From Sander lucioperca (taxonomy: Eukaryota; Chordata; Actinopteri; Perciformes; Percidae): a stretch of DNA of 64,000 nucleotides. Location: positions 561,501 through 625,500 of the forward strand of contig NC_050191.1 in NCBI RefSeq assembly GCF_008315115.2, given 5' to 3'. The notes under the pieces were generated by a model that did not search any database, was not told the origin of the DNA, and saw nothing but the letters and a program-made list of their open reading frames with translations. Shown here in pieces: positions 47,735-60,377 of the stretch (position 1 is its first letter; each line of letters opens with the position of its first letter). Made by a program: the position numbers and the translations under genes.

Positions 47735-49961
47735 TTCTCCGCCTAAAACTCCGACTACAGCCTAAACCGTACATGGTGGGGGGTTGCCATTTTCAGGAAT
47801 GGTCTGAATCACCGCAAGGACCTCAGGCACAAAAATTGACCCACTTCCACCACTAGGTGGCGCTATAGCAGAAAAACCGCATTTTGGCTCTATAACTCCC
47901 TATAACTCCCACACCGTACACCCTACATTCAAAACTCATACATCCACGCGTTCCCTGGATCCACCTGAATCACGTGATATAGGCCACGCCCATTTCCGCC
48001 TAGACTTTTATGCGTGAAAAATCGCAATTTATCAAAAACCTACTTTTTCGAACTCCTCCTAGACCGTGCGACCGATCTGCACGAAACTTGGACCGTAGCA
48101 TCTCCAGACCGACCTAACAAAAGGTTAATGAAAAGAATTTTGATAGGACAAAAATTGCGCATATTACGCACGAACAAATTTGTGTAGCTAACTATGAAAA
48201 CACCAACTTTGCCATATCTCGGCCAAAATAAAGGCTATCAACGCCAAACTTTAGATTCTTGTTTGCCATGACCCTCTGGAGGTGCCCCACGCGTTTTACA
48301 AAGATTGGTCACTAGGGGGCGCTACAAGTACAAAAAGTTTATATCTCATGAACGGCTCATCTGATTTTTACAAAATTTGATGGGCACCATCTAGGGACAC
48401 TTCTGAGGCAATGTCTAGAGTGGGGTACTGAGGGGTCAAAGTGGGCGTGGCCTATGGGACCCAAGTCTAGATTCACCACTTACACTAATGTGAACAACTT
48501 TAAATTTACAGGGTAGATAGACAATGGGTCATGGACCACACCTACCAAACATTACACATGTGGACCACTAGGTGGCGCTATAATGGTTTTTTGCCTTTAT
48601 CTCCCACATTACACATCGCACATTAGAAAACCATACATCCACGTGTTCCTTGAATCAAGCTGAATCACATGATATAGGCCACGCCCATTTTTGCTGAAAA
48701 TCTTTTTCGCAAAATCGCGCAATGTGCAAAACCAACTTTTACGAACTCGTCCTAGGCCGTGCGACGGATCAGCTCGAAACCTAATAGGTAGCATCTCCAG
48801 ATGGACCTGACCATAAAGGTACTCAAGGAATTTTGCTACGTTAAAGTATGCGCATTTGACGACCAAACAAATTTGCATAGCTAGCTACCGCACACGTATC
48901 ATATCATATCTCGGCCAAATTAAATGTTATCAGCAAGAACCTTCAGGGCATTGTTCAAGATGCCACTCTGATGCTCTGTACCAAATTTGGCGAAGATCGG
49001 CCTTCAGGGGGCGCTATAAGCAACCTTTATTTGTGTTGGCCAATAACTCAATGCATTTGAATGGGGAATTTGCAATTGCAATATCTCTGCCACAGTACAT
49101 GCAATCAACACGAAACTTGTGGTGCTCGTTCGGCATGCGGCTCCGAGGCTCATTACCAAATTTGGCGAAGATCGGCCATTAGGGGGCGCTATAATCAACG
49201 TATACATGTTTTGGCCCTTTTACTCAATTGTAATGGGATATTTGCAATGGAAATGTACCACAGACCTTGCAGCTCACACTTCTCAATATTTACTGACGTT
49301 TGCCTCTTACCGTTAGGTTTTGGTTTTTACTTTTGCGTGCTCCTTTGGTTTTTTACAATAAAACAAACATCTTAACCCACCTGACAAAGTTTCTACAACC
49401 TTCACAGTGGACAAATGCAACTCTTTTCTCTCACTTTTTCAATCCAAAATCTACACCATTCGTAGGCGGCGATACCGTGCAATTAAACATTGCAGTTGGT
49501 GCTAAGTGGAGCGTCCGTCGTAGCGTGATCGGTTACGTCGGTGGCATCGATGCTTAATTTCCCACGAAGCACCCACGGAGGAAAACATAAATCGGCGCCT
49601 GTGACGTCGTTTACAACAACTTGACCACCTCCCCCGCTCCTTCAACCACCACACCTGCCTCCACCCTCTCGGTCACTCTCTCATTTCTCTCAGCTGTGTC
49701 CCGCGGTCAGGGGGGTTAAGAAGTTTGTTTGTTGTAGAGAATTCTTAAAGGCGGTCCGTACACGCGTGGAGGTGAACAGTCGACCGCTACTTTTGCGACG
49801 GCGACGCACCGCAGACGTCGCGGCTCGCGCCTCTCGACGTTTAGCGACGTTCGCCTCCCCGCCGCCCGGCTTCGGGTTCCGCTTTCGCGCGCTCCCCCGG
49901 GCGTCGGGGGCGACTGGCGTGGGTGGCTTGGGCCCCGTCATAACTGCTTGCAGTTCTAGTT
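47689..49961 (-). repeat. F1 unit R7 (complete)
   Basis: L11-type unit. A short contraction in the polypyrimidine/polypurine tract (CCTGCCTCCACCCTCTCGG, near 49655) removes about six bases relative to its neighbours. Confidence 0.94.
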
Positions 49962-52211
49962 ATTATTATTATTATTCTTCTCCGCCTAAAACTCCGACTA
50001 CAGCCTAAACCGTACATGGTGGGGGGTTGCCATTTTCAGGAATGGTCTGAATCACCGCAAGGACCTCAGGCACAAAAATTGACCCACTTCCACCACTAGG
50101 TGGCGCTATAGCAGAAAAACCGCATTTTGGCTCTATAACTCCCTATAACTCCCACACCGTACACCCTACATTCAAAACTCATACATCCACGCGTTCCCTG
50201 GATCCACCTGAATCACGTGATATAGGCCACGCCCATTTCCGCCTAGACTTTTATGCGTGAAAAATCGCAATTTATCAAAAACCTACTTTTTCGAACTCCT
50301 CCTAGACCGTGCGACCGATCTGCACGAAACTTGGACCGTAGCATCTCCAGACCGACCTAACAAAAGGTTAATGAAAAGAATTTTGATAGGACAAAAATTG
50401 CGCATATTACGCACGAACAAATTTGTGTAGCTAACTATGAAAACACCAACTTTGCCATATCTCGGCCAAAATAAAGGCTATCAACGCCAAACTTTAGATT
50501 CTTGTTTGCCATGACCCTCTGGAGGTGCCCCACGCGTTTTACAAAGATTGGTCACTAGGGGGCGCTACAAGTACAAAAAGTTTATATCTCATGAACGGCT
50601 CATCTGATTTTTACAAAATTTGATGGGCACCATCTAGGGACACTTCTGAGGCAATGTCTAGAGTGGGGTACTGAGGGGTCAAAGTGGGCGTGGCCTATGG
50701 GACCCAAGTCTAGATTCACCACTTACACTAATGTGAACAACTTTAAATTTACAGGGTAGATAGACAATGGGTCATGGACCACACCTACCAAACATTACAC
50801 ATGTGGACCACTAGGTGGCGCTATAATGGTTTTTTGCCTTTATCTCCCACATTACACATCGCACATTAGAAAACCATACATCCACGTGTTCCTTGAATCA
50901 AGCTGAATCACATGATATAGGCCACGCCCATTTTTGCTGAAAATCTTTTTCGCAAAATCGCGCAATATGCAAAACCAACTTTTACGAACTCGTCCTAGGC
51001 CGTGCGACGGATCAGCTCGAAACCTAATAGGTAGCATCTCCAGATGGACCTGACCATAAAGGTACTCAAGGAATTTTGCTACGTTAAAGTATGCGCATTT
51101 GACGACCAAACAAATTTGCATAGCTAGCTACCGCACACGTATCATATCATATCTCGGCCAAATTAAATGTTATCAGCAAGAACCTTCAGGGCATTGTTCA
51201 AGATGCCACTCTGATGCTCTGTACCAAATTTGGCGAAGATCGGCCTTCAGGGGGCGCTATAAGCAACCTTTATTTGTGTTGGCCAATAACTCAATGCATT
51301 TGAATGGGGAATTTGCAATTGCAATATCTCTGCCACAGTACATGCAATCAACACGAAACTTGTGGTGCTCGTTCGGCATGCGGCTCCGAGGCTCATTACC
51401 AAATTTGGCGAAGATCGGCCATTAGGGGGCGCTATAATCAACGTATACATGTTTTGGCCCTTTTACTCAATTGTAATGGGATATTTGCAATGGAAATGTA
51501 CCACAGACCTTGCAGCTCACACTTCTCAATATTTACTGACGTTTGCCTCTTACCGTTAGGTTTTGGTTTTTACTTTTGCGTGCTCCTTTGGTTTTTTACA
51601 ATAAAACAAACATCTTAACCCACCTGACAAAGTTTCTACAACCTTCACAGTGGACAAATGCAACTCTTTTCTCTCACTTTTTCAATCCAAAATCTACACC
51701 ATTCGTAGGCGGCGATACCGTGCAATTAAACATTGCAGTTGGTGCTAAGTGGAGCGTCCGTCGTAGCGTGATCGGTTACGTCGGTGGCATCGATGCTTAA
51801 TTTCCCACGAAGCACCCACGGAGGAAAACATAAATCGGCGCCTGTGACGTCGTTTACAACAACTTGACCACCTCCCCCGCTCCTTCAACCACCACACCTG
51901 CCTCCCCACTCCACCCTCTCGGTCACTCTCTCATTTCTCTCAGCTGTGTCCCGCGGTCAGGGGGTTTAAGAAGTTTGTTTGTTGTAGAGAATTCTTAAAG
52001 GCGGTCCGTACACGCGTGGAGGTGAACAGTCGACCGCTACTTTTGCGACGGCGACGCACCGCAGACGTCGCGGCTCGCGCCTCTCGACGTTTAGCGACGT
52101 TCGCCTCCCCGCCGCCCGGCTTCGGGTTCCGCTTTCGCGCGCTCCCCCGGGCGTCGGGGGCGACTGGCGTGGGTGGCTTGGGCCCCGTCATAACTGCTTG
52201 CAGTTCTAGTT
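49962..52211 (-). repeat. F1 unit R8 (complete)
   Basis: L11-type unit, very close to R7 in body sequence, with private changes in the tract (CCTCCCCACTCCACC near 51905) and at CAGGGGGTTTAAG (about 51960). Confidence 0.94.
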
Positions 52212-52220
52212 ATTATTATT

Positions 52221-52324
52221 AGGGGTCCAAGCCCGAGTCTGTAAGAACGGGCAATAGCAAAGCTATGCCGTTCATACAGCAGGGCTGTAGAACCCTATTG
52301 TTTTTCTACTGATTTTTCCTCTTC
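52221..52324 (-). repeat. F3 104-bp cassette, single copy
   Basis: Full core between the R8 head and the R9 tail, with three triplets on the R8 side. Confidence 0.96.
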
Positions 52325-54535
52325 ATTATTATTCTTCTCCGCCTAAAACTCCGACTACAGCCTAAACCGTACATGGTGGGGGGTTGCTGTTTTCAGGACT
52401 GGTCCGAAACTCCGCAAGGACCTCAGGCGCAAAAATTGACCCACTTCCACCACTAGGTGGCGCTATAGCAGAAAAAACGCGTTTGGCCCTATAACTCCCA
52501 CACCGTACACCTCACATTTAAATACCATATATCCACGTGTTCCCTGGATCCAACTGAATCACGTGATATAGGCCACGCCCATTTCCGCCTAGACTTTTAT
52601 GCGTGAAAAATCGCGATTTATCAAAAACCTACTTTTTCGAACTCCTCCTAGACCGTGCGACCGATCTGCACGAAACTTGGACCGTAGCATCTCCAGACCG
52701 ACCTGACAAAAAGTTAATGAAAAGAATTTTTATAGGATAAAAATTGCGCATATTACGCACAAACAAATTTGTGTAGCTAACTATGAAAACACCGACTTTG
52801 CCATATCTCAGCCAAAATAAATGCTATCAACGCCAAACTTTAGATTCTTGTTTGACATGACCCTCTGGAGGTCCCCCACGCGTTTTACGAAAATTGGTCA
52901 CTAGGGGGCGCTACAAGTACAAAAAGTTTATATCTCATGAACGGCTCATTTGATTTTTACAAAATTTGATGGGTACCATCTAGGGACACTCCTGAGGCCA
53001 TGTCTAGAGTTGCGTACTGAGGGGTCAAAGTGGGCGTGGCCAATGGGACCCAAGTCTAGATTCACCACTTACACTAATGTGAACAACTTTAAATTTACAG
53101 GGTAGATAGACAATGGGTCATGGACCACACCTACCAAAAATTACACATGTGGACCACTAGGTGGCGCTATAATGGTTTTTTGCCTTTAACTCCCACATTA
53201 CACATCCCACATTAGAAACCCATACATCCACGTGTTCGTTGAATCAAGCTGAATCACATGATATAGGCCACGCCCATTTTTGCTTAAAATCTTTTTCGCA
53301 ATATCGCACAATGCGCAAAACCAACTTTTTCAAACTCGTCCTAGGCCGTGCGACGGATCAGCTCGAAACCTGGTAGGTAGCATCTCCAGATGGACTTGAC
53401 CAAAAGTTACTCAAGAAATTTTGCTACGTTAAAGTATGCGCATTTGACGACCAAACACATTTTCATAGCTAGCTAGCACAAACATATCATATCATATCTC
53501 GGCCAAATTAAATGTTATCAGCAAGGAACTCGGAATCATTGTTCATCATGCCACTATCATGCTCTGTACCAAATTTGGCAAAGATCGGCCTTTAGGGGGC
53601 GCTATAAGCAACGTTTATTTGTTTTGGCCAATAACTCAATGCATTTAAATGGGAAATTTGCATATGCGATATCTCTGTCACGGTAAAAGCAATCACCACG
53701 AAACGTCTGGTGCTGGTTTGGCATGCCGCTCTGAGGCTCTGTACCAAATTTGGCGAAGATTGGCCATTAGGGGACGCAATAATCAACGTAGACGAGTTTT
53801 GGCCCTTTTACTCAATGTTAATGGGATATTTGCAATGGAAATGTACCACAGACCTTGCAGCTCACACTTGTCAATATTTACTGATGTTTGCCTCTTACCG
53901 TTAGGTTTTGGTTTTTACTTTTGTGTGCTCCTTTGGTTTTTTACAATAAACAAACTTCTTAACCCACCTGACAAAGTTTCTACTACCTTCACAGTGGACA
54001 AATGCAACTCTTTTTTCTCACTTTTTCAATCCAAAATCTACACCATTCATAGGCGGCGATACCGTGCAATTAAACATTGCAGTTGGTGCTAAGTGGAGCA
54101 TCTGTCATAGTTTGATTGGTTATGTAGGTGGCATTGATGCTTAATTTCCCACGAAGCACCCACGGAGGAAAACATAAATCGGCGCCTATGACGCCATTTG
54201 CAACAACTTGACCACCTCCCCTGCTCCTTCAACCACCACACCTGCCTCCCCCCTCCACCCTCTCGGTCACTCTCATTTCTCTCTGCTGTACCCTGCGGTC
54301 AGGGGGGTTAAGAAGTTTGTTTATTGTAGAGAATACTTAAAGGTAGTCCGTATAAGCGTGGAGGTGAACTGTTGACCGCTACGTTTCCAACGGCGACGTA
54401 CCGCAGGCGTCGCGCCTCTCGATATTTCGCGACGTTTGCCTCCCCGCCGCCCGGCTTCGGGTTCCGCTTACGCGCGCTCGGGGGCAACTGGCGTGGGTGG
54501 CTTGGGCCCCGTCATAACTGCTTGCAGTTCTAGTT
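52325..54535 (-). repeat. F1 unit R9 (complete)
   Basis: Almost identical to R2, with scattered differences such as AAATGCTATC for ACATGCTATC at about 52820. It shares the shortened head of L3, R1 and R2. Confidence 0.94.
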
Positions 54536-54538
54536 ATT

Positions 54539-55027
54539 AGGGGTCCAAGCCCGAGTCTGTAAGAACGGGCAATAGCAAAGCTATGCCGTTCATACAGCAG
54601 GGCTGTAGAACCCTATTGTTTTTCTACTGATTTTCCTCTTCATTATTAGGGGTCCAAGCCCGAGTCTGTAAGAACGGGCAATAGCAAAGCTATGCCGTTC
54701 ATACAGCAGGGCTGTAGAACCCTATTGTTTTTCTACTGATTTTTCCTCTTCATTATTAGGGGTCCAAGCCCGAGTCTGTAAGAACGGGCAATAGCAAAGC
54801 TATGCCGTTCATACAGCAGGGCTGTAGAACCCTATTGTTTTTCTACTGATTTTTCCTCTTCATTATTAGGGGTCCAAGCCCGAGTCTGTAAGAACGGGCA
54901 ATAGCAAAGCTATGCCGTTCATACAGCAGGGCTGTAGAACCCTATTGTTTTTCTACTGATTTTTCCTCTTCATTATTATTAGGGGTCCAAGCCCGAGTCT
55001 GTAAGAACGGGCAATAGCAAAGCTATG
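54539..55027 (-). repeat. F3 cassettes: four complete and one truncated
   Basis: Cores at 54539-54641 (103 bp: one T missing in CTGATTTTCC, the only core change I noticed in the window), 54648-54751, 54758-54861 and 54868-54971. A fifth begins at 54981 and is cut at 55027 by a single N. Confidence 0.95.
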
Positions 55028-55028
55028 N
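55028..55028. other. Single N at a discontinuity
   Basis: One N joins the middle of an F3 core to the middle of an F1 unit (ACAATAAAACAAACATC). This is not a normal F3-F1 junction and probably marks a collapsed or unresolved join. Confidence 0.95.
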
Positions 55029-55642
55029 ACAATAAAACAAACATCTTAACCCACCTGACAAAGTTTCTACAACCTTCACAGTGGACAAATGCAACTCTTT
55101 TCTCTCACTTTTTCAATCCAAAATCTACACCATTCGTAGGCGGCGATACCGTGCAATTAAACATTGCAGTTGGTGCTAAGTGGAGCGTCCGTCGTAGCGT
55201 GATCGGTTACGTCGGTGGCATCGATGCTTAATTTCCCACGAAGCACCCACGGAGGAAAACATAAATCGGCGCCTGTGACGTCGTTTACAACAACTTGACC
55301 ACCTCCCCCGCTCCTTCAACCACCACACCTGCCTCCCCCCTCCACCCTCTCGGTCACTCTCTCATTTCTCTCAGCTGTGTCCCGCGGTCAGGGGGGTTAA
55401 GAAGTTTGTTTGTTGTAGAGAATTCTTAAAGGCGGTCCGTACACGCGTGGAGGTGAACAGTCGACCGCTACTTTTGCGACGGCGACGCACCGCAGACGTC
55501 GCGGCTCGCGCCTCTCGACGTTTAGCGACGTTCGCCTCCCCTCCGCCCGGCTTCGGGTTCCGCTTTCGCGCGCTCCCCCGGGCGTCGGGGGCGACTGGCG
55601 TGGGTGGCTTGGGCCCCGTCATAACTGCTTGCAGTTCTAGTT
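55029..55642 (-). repeat. F1 fragment R10 (head-side 0.6 kb)
   Basis: Only the part from the right inverted-repeat arm to the head hairpin is present; the body is missing at the N. L11 subtype. Confidence 0.93.
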
Positions 55643-57894
55643 ATTATTATTATTATTATTCTTCTCCGCGTAAAACTCCGACTACAGCCTAAACCGTACA
55701 TGGTGGGGGGTTGCCATTTTCAGGAATGGTCTGAATCACCGCAAGGACCTCAGGCACAAAAATTGACCCACTTCCACCACTAGGTGGCGCTATAGCAGAA
55801 AAACCGCATTTTGGCTCTATAACTCCCTATAACTCCCACACCGTACACCCTACATTCAAAACTCATACATCCACGCGTTCCCTGGATCCACCTGAATCAC
55901 GTGATATAGGCCACGCCCATTTCCGCCTAGACTTTTATGCGTGAAAAATCGCAATTTATCAAAAACCTACTTTTTCGAACTCCTCCTAGACCGTGCGACC
56001 GATCTGCACGAAACTTGGACCGTAGCATCTCCAGACCGACGTAACAAAACGTTAATGAAAAGAATTTTGATAGGACAAAAATTGCGCATATTACGCACGA
56101 ACAAATTTGTGTAGCTAACTATGAAAACACCAACTTTGCCATATCTCGGCCAAAATAAAGGCTATCAACGCCAAACTTTAGATTCTTGTTTGCCATGACC
56201 CTCTGGAGGTGCCCCACGCGTTTTACAAAGATTGGTCACTAGGGGGCGCTACAAGTACAAAAAGTTTATATCTCATGAACGGCTCATCTGATTTTTACAA
56301 AAGTTGATGGGCACCATCTAGGGATCCTTCTGAGGCCATGTCTAGAGTGGGGTACTGAGGGGTCAAAGTGGGCGTGGCCTATGGGACCCAAGTCTAGATT
56401 CACCACTTACACTAATGTGAACAACTTTAAATTTACAGGGTAGATAGACAATGGGTCATGGACCACACCTACCAAACATTACACATGTGGACCACTAGGT
56501 GGCGCTATAATGGTTTTTTGCCTTTATCTCCCACATTACACATCGCACATTAGAAAACCATACATCCACGTGTTCCTTGAATCAAGCTGAATCACATGAT
56601 ATAGGCCACGCCCATTTTTGCTTAAAATCTTTTTCGCAAAATCGCGCAATATGCAAAACCAACTTTTACGAACTCGTCCTAGGCCGTGCGACGGATCAGC
56701 TCGAAACCTGGTAGGTAGCATCTCCAGATGGACCTGACCAAAAGTTACTCAAGGAATTTTGCTACGTTAAAGTATGCGCATTTGACGACCAAACAAATTT
56801 GCATAGCTAGCTACCGCACACGTATCATATCATATCTCGGCCAAATTAAATGTTATCAGCAAGAACCTTCAGGGCATTGTTCAAGATGCCACTCTGATGC
56901 TCTGTACCAAATTTGGCGAAGATCGGCCTTCAGGGGGCGCTATAAGCAACCTTTATTTGTGTTGGCCAATAACTCAATGCATTTGAATGGGGAATTTGCA
57001 ATTGCAATATCTCTGCCACAGTACATGCAATCAACACGAAACTTGTGGTGCTCGTTCGGCATGCGGCTCCGAGGCTCATTACCAAATTTGGCGAAGATCG
57101 GCCATTAGGGGGCGCTATAATCAACGTATACATGTTTTGGCCCTTTTACTCAATTGTAATGGGATATTTGCAATGGAAATGTACCACAGACCTTGCAGCT
57201 CACACTTCTCAATATTTACTGACGTTTGCCTCTTACCGTTAGGTTTTGGTTTTTACTTTTGCGTGCTCCTTTGGTTTTTTACAATAAAACAAACATCTTA
57301 ACCCACCTGACAAAGTTTCTACAACCTTCACAGTGGACAAATGCAACTCTTTTCTCTCACTTTTTCAATCCAAAATCTACACCATTCGTAGGCGGCGATA
57401 CCGTGCAATTAAACATTGCAGTTGGTGCTAAGTGGAGCGTCCGTCGTAGCGTGATCGGTTACGTCGGTGGCATCGATGCTTAATTTCCCACGAAGCACCC
57501 ACGGAGGAAAACATAAATCGGCGCCTGTGACGTCGTTTACAACAACTTGACCACCTCCCCCGCTCCTTCAACCACCACACCTGCCTCCCCCCTCCACCCT
57601 CTCGGTCACTCTCTCATTTCTCTCAGCTGTGTCCCGCGGTCAGGGGGGTTAAGAAGGTTGTTTGTTGTAGAGCATTCTTAAAGGCGGTCCGTACACGATT
57701 GGAGGCGAACCGTCGACCGCTACGTTTGCGACGGCGACGTACCGCAGACGTCGCAGCTCGCGCCTCTCGATGTTTAGCGACGTTCGCCTCCCAGCCGCCC
57801 GGCTTCGGGTTCCGCTTTCGCGCGTTCCCCCGGGCGTCGGGGGCGACTGGCGTGGGTGGCTTGGGCCCCGTCATAACTGCTTGCAGTTCTAGTT
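55643..57894 (-). repeat. F1 unit R11 (complete)
   Basis: Body of mixed L9/L11 subtype (GGGATCCTTCTGAGGCC with CTACCAAACATTAC). The head has private changes (ACGATTGGAGGCGAACC near 57696; CGATGTTTAGCG near 57768). Confidence 0.94.
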
Positions 57895-57897
57895 ATT

Positions 57898-57999
57898 AGG
57901 GGTCCAAGCCCGAGTCTGTAAGAACGGGCAATAGCAAAGCTATGCCGTTCATACAGCAGGGCTGTAGAACCCTATTGTTTTTCTACTGATTTTTCCTCT

Positions 58000-58001
<2 letters not shown>
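57898..58001 (-). repeat. F3 104-bp cassette, single copy
   Basis: Full core followed by about eleven ATT triplets to 58036. Confidence 0.96.
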
Positions 58002-58038
<37 letters not shown>

Positions 58039-60273
58039 TTCTCCGCCTAAAACTCCGACTACAGCCTAAACCGTACATGGTGGGGGGTTGCCATTTTCAG
58101 GAATGGTCTGAATCACCGCAAGGACCTCAGGCACAAAAATTGACCCACTTCCACCACTAGGTGGCGCTATAGCAGAAAAACCGCATTTTGGCTCTATAAC
58201 TCCCTATAACTCCCACACCGTACACCCTACATTCAAAACTCATACATCCACGCGTTCCCTGGATCCACCTGAATCACGTGATATAGGCCACGCCCATTTC
58301 CGCCTAGACTTTTATGCGTGAAAAATCGCAATTTATCAAAAACCTACTTTTTCGAACTCCTCCTAGACCGTGCGACCGATCTGCACGAAACTTGGACCGT
58401 AGCATCTCCAGACCGACCTAACAAAAGGTTAATGAAAAGAATTTTGATAGGACAAAAATTGCGCATATTACGCACGAACAAATTTGTGTAGCTAACTATG
58501 AAAACACCAACTTTGCCATATCTCGGCCAAAATAAAGGCTATCAACGCCAAACTTTAGATTCTTGTTTGCCATGACCCTCTGGAGGTGCCCCACGCGTTT
58601 TACAAAGATTGGTCACTAGGGGGCGCTACAAGTACAAAAAGTTTATATCTCATGAACGGCTCATCTGATTTTTACAAAATTTGATGGGCACCATCTAGGG
58701 ACACTTCTGAGGCAATGTCTAGAGTGGGGTACTGAGGGGTCAAAGTGGGCGTGGCCTATGGGACCCAAGTCTAGATTCACCACTTACACTAATGTGAACA
58801 ACTTTAAATTTACAGGGTAGATAGACAATGGGTCATGGACCACACCTACCAAACATTACACATGTGGACCACTAGGTGGCGCTATAATGGTTTTTTGCCT
58901 TTATCTCCCACATTACACATCGCACATTAGAAAACCATACATCCACGTGTTCCTTGAATCAAGCTGAATCACATGATATAGGCCACGCCCATTTTTGCTG
59001 AAAATCTTTTTCGCAAAATCGCGCAATATGCAAAACCAACTTTTACGAACTCGTCCTAGGCCGTGCGACGGATCAGCTCGAAACCTAATAGGTAGCATCT
59101 CCAGATGGACCTGACCATAAAGGTACTCAAGGAATTTTGCTACGTTAAAGTATGCGCATTTGACGACCAAACAAATTTGCATAGCTAGCTACCGCACACG
59201 TATCATATCATATCTCGGCCAAATTAAATGTTATCAGCAAGAACCTTCAGGGCATTGTTCAAGATGCCACTCTGATGCTCTGTACCAAATTTGGCGAAGA
59301 TCGGCCTTCAGGGGGCGCTATAAGCAACCTTTATTTGTGTTGGCCAATAACTCAATGCATTTGAATGGGGAATTTGCAATTGCAATATCTCTGCCACAGT
59401 ACATGCAATCAACACGAAACTTGTGGTGCTCGTTCGGCATGCGGCTCCGAGGCTCATTACCAAATTTGGCGAAGATCGGCCATTAGGGGGCGCTATAATC
59501 AACGTATACATGTTTTGGCCCTTTTACTCAATTGTAATGGGATATTTGCAATGGAAATGTACCACAGACCTTGCAGCTCACACTTCTCAATATTTACTGA
59601 CGTTTGCCTCTTACCGTTAGGTTTTGGTTTTTACTTTTGCGTGCTCCTTTGGTTTTTTACAATAAAACAAACATCTTAACCCACCTGACAAAGTTTCTAC
59701 AACCTTCACAGTGGACAAATGCAACTCTTTTCTCTCACTTTTTCAATCCAAAATCTACACCATTCGTAGGCGGCGATACCGTGCAATTAAACATTGCAGT
59801 TGGTGCTAAGTGGAGCGTCCGTCGTAGCGTGATCGGTTACGTCGGTGGCATCGATGCTTAATTTCCCACGAAGCACCCACGGAGGAAAACATAAATCGGC
59901 GCCTGTGACGTCGTTTACAACAACTTGACCACCTCCCCCGCTCCTTCAACCACCACACCTGCCTCCCCCCTCCACCCTCTCGGTCACTCTCTCATTTCTC
60001 TCAGCTGTGTCCCGCGGTCAGGGGGGTTAAGAAGTTTGTTTGTTGTAGAGAATTCTTAAAGGCGGTCCGTACACGCGTGGAGGTGAACAGTCGACCGCTA
60101 CTTTTGCGACGGCGACGCACCGCAGACGTCGCGGCTCGCGCCTCTCGACGTTTAGCGACGTTCGCCTCCCCGCCGCCCGGCTTCGGGTTCCGCTTTCGCG
60201 CGCTCCCCCGGGCGTCGGGGGGCGACTGGCGTGGGTGGCTTGGGCCCCGTCATAACTGCTTGCAGTTCTAGTT
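58002..60273 (-). repeat. F1 unit R12 (complete)
   Basis: L11-type unit; one extra G in the head (GTCGGGGGGCGACTGG near 60218). The head abuts F3 directly. Confidence 0.94.
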
Positions 60274-60377
60274 AGGGGTCCAAGCCCGAGTCTGTAAGAA
60301 CGGGCAATAGCAAAGCTATGCCGTTCATACAGCAGGGCTGTAGAACCCTATTGTTTTTCTACTGATTTTTCCTCTTC
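60274..60377 (-). repeat. F3 104-bp cassette, single copy
   Basis: Full core between the R12 head and the AAT tail of R13. Confidence 0.96.
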
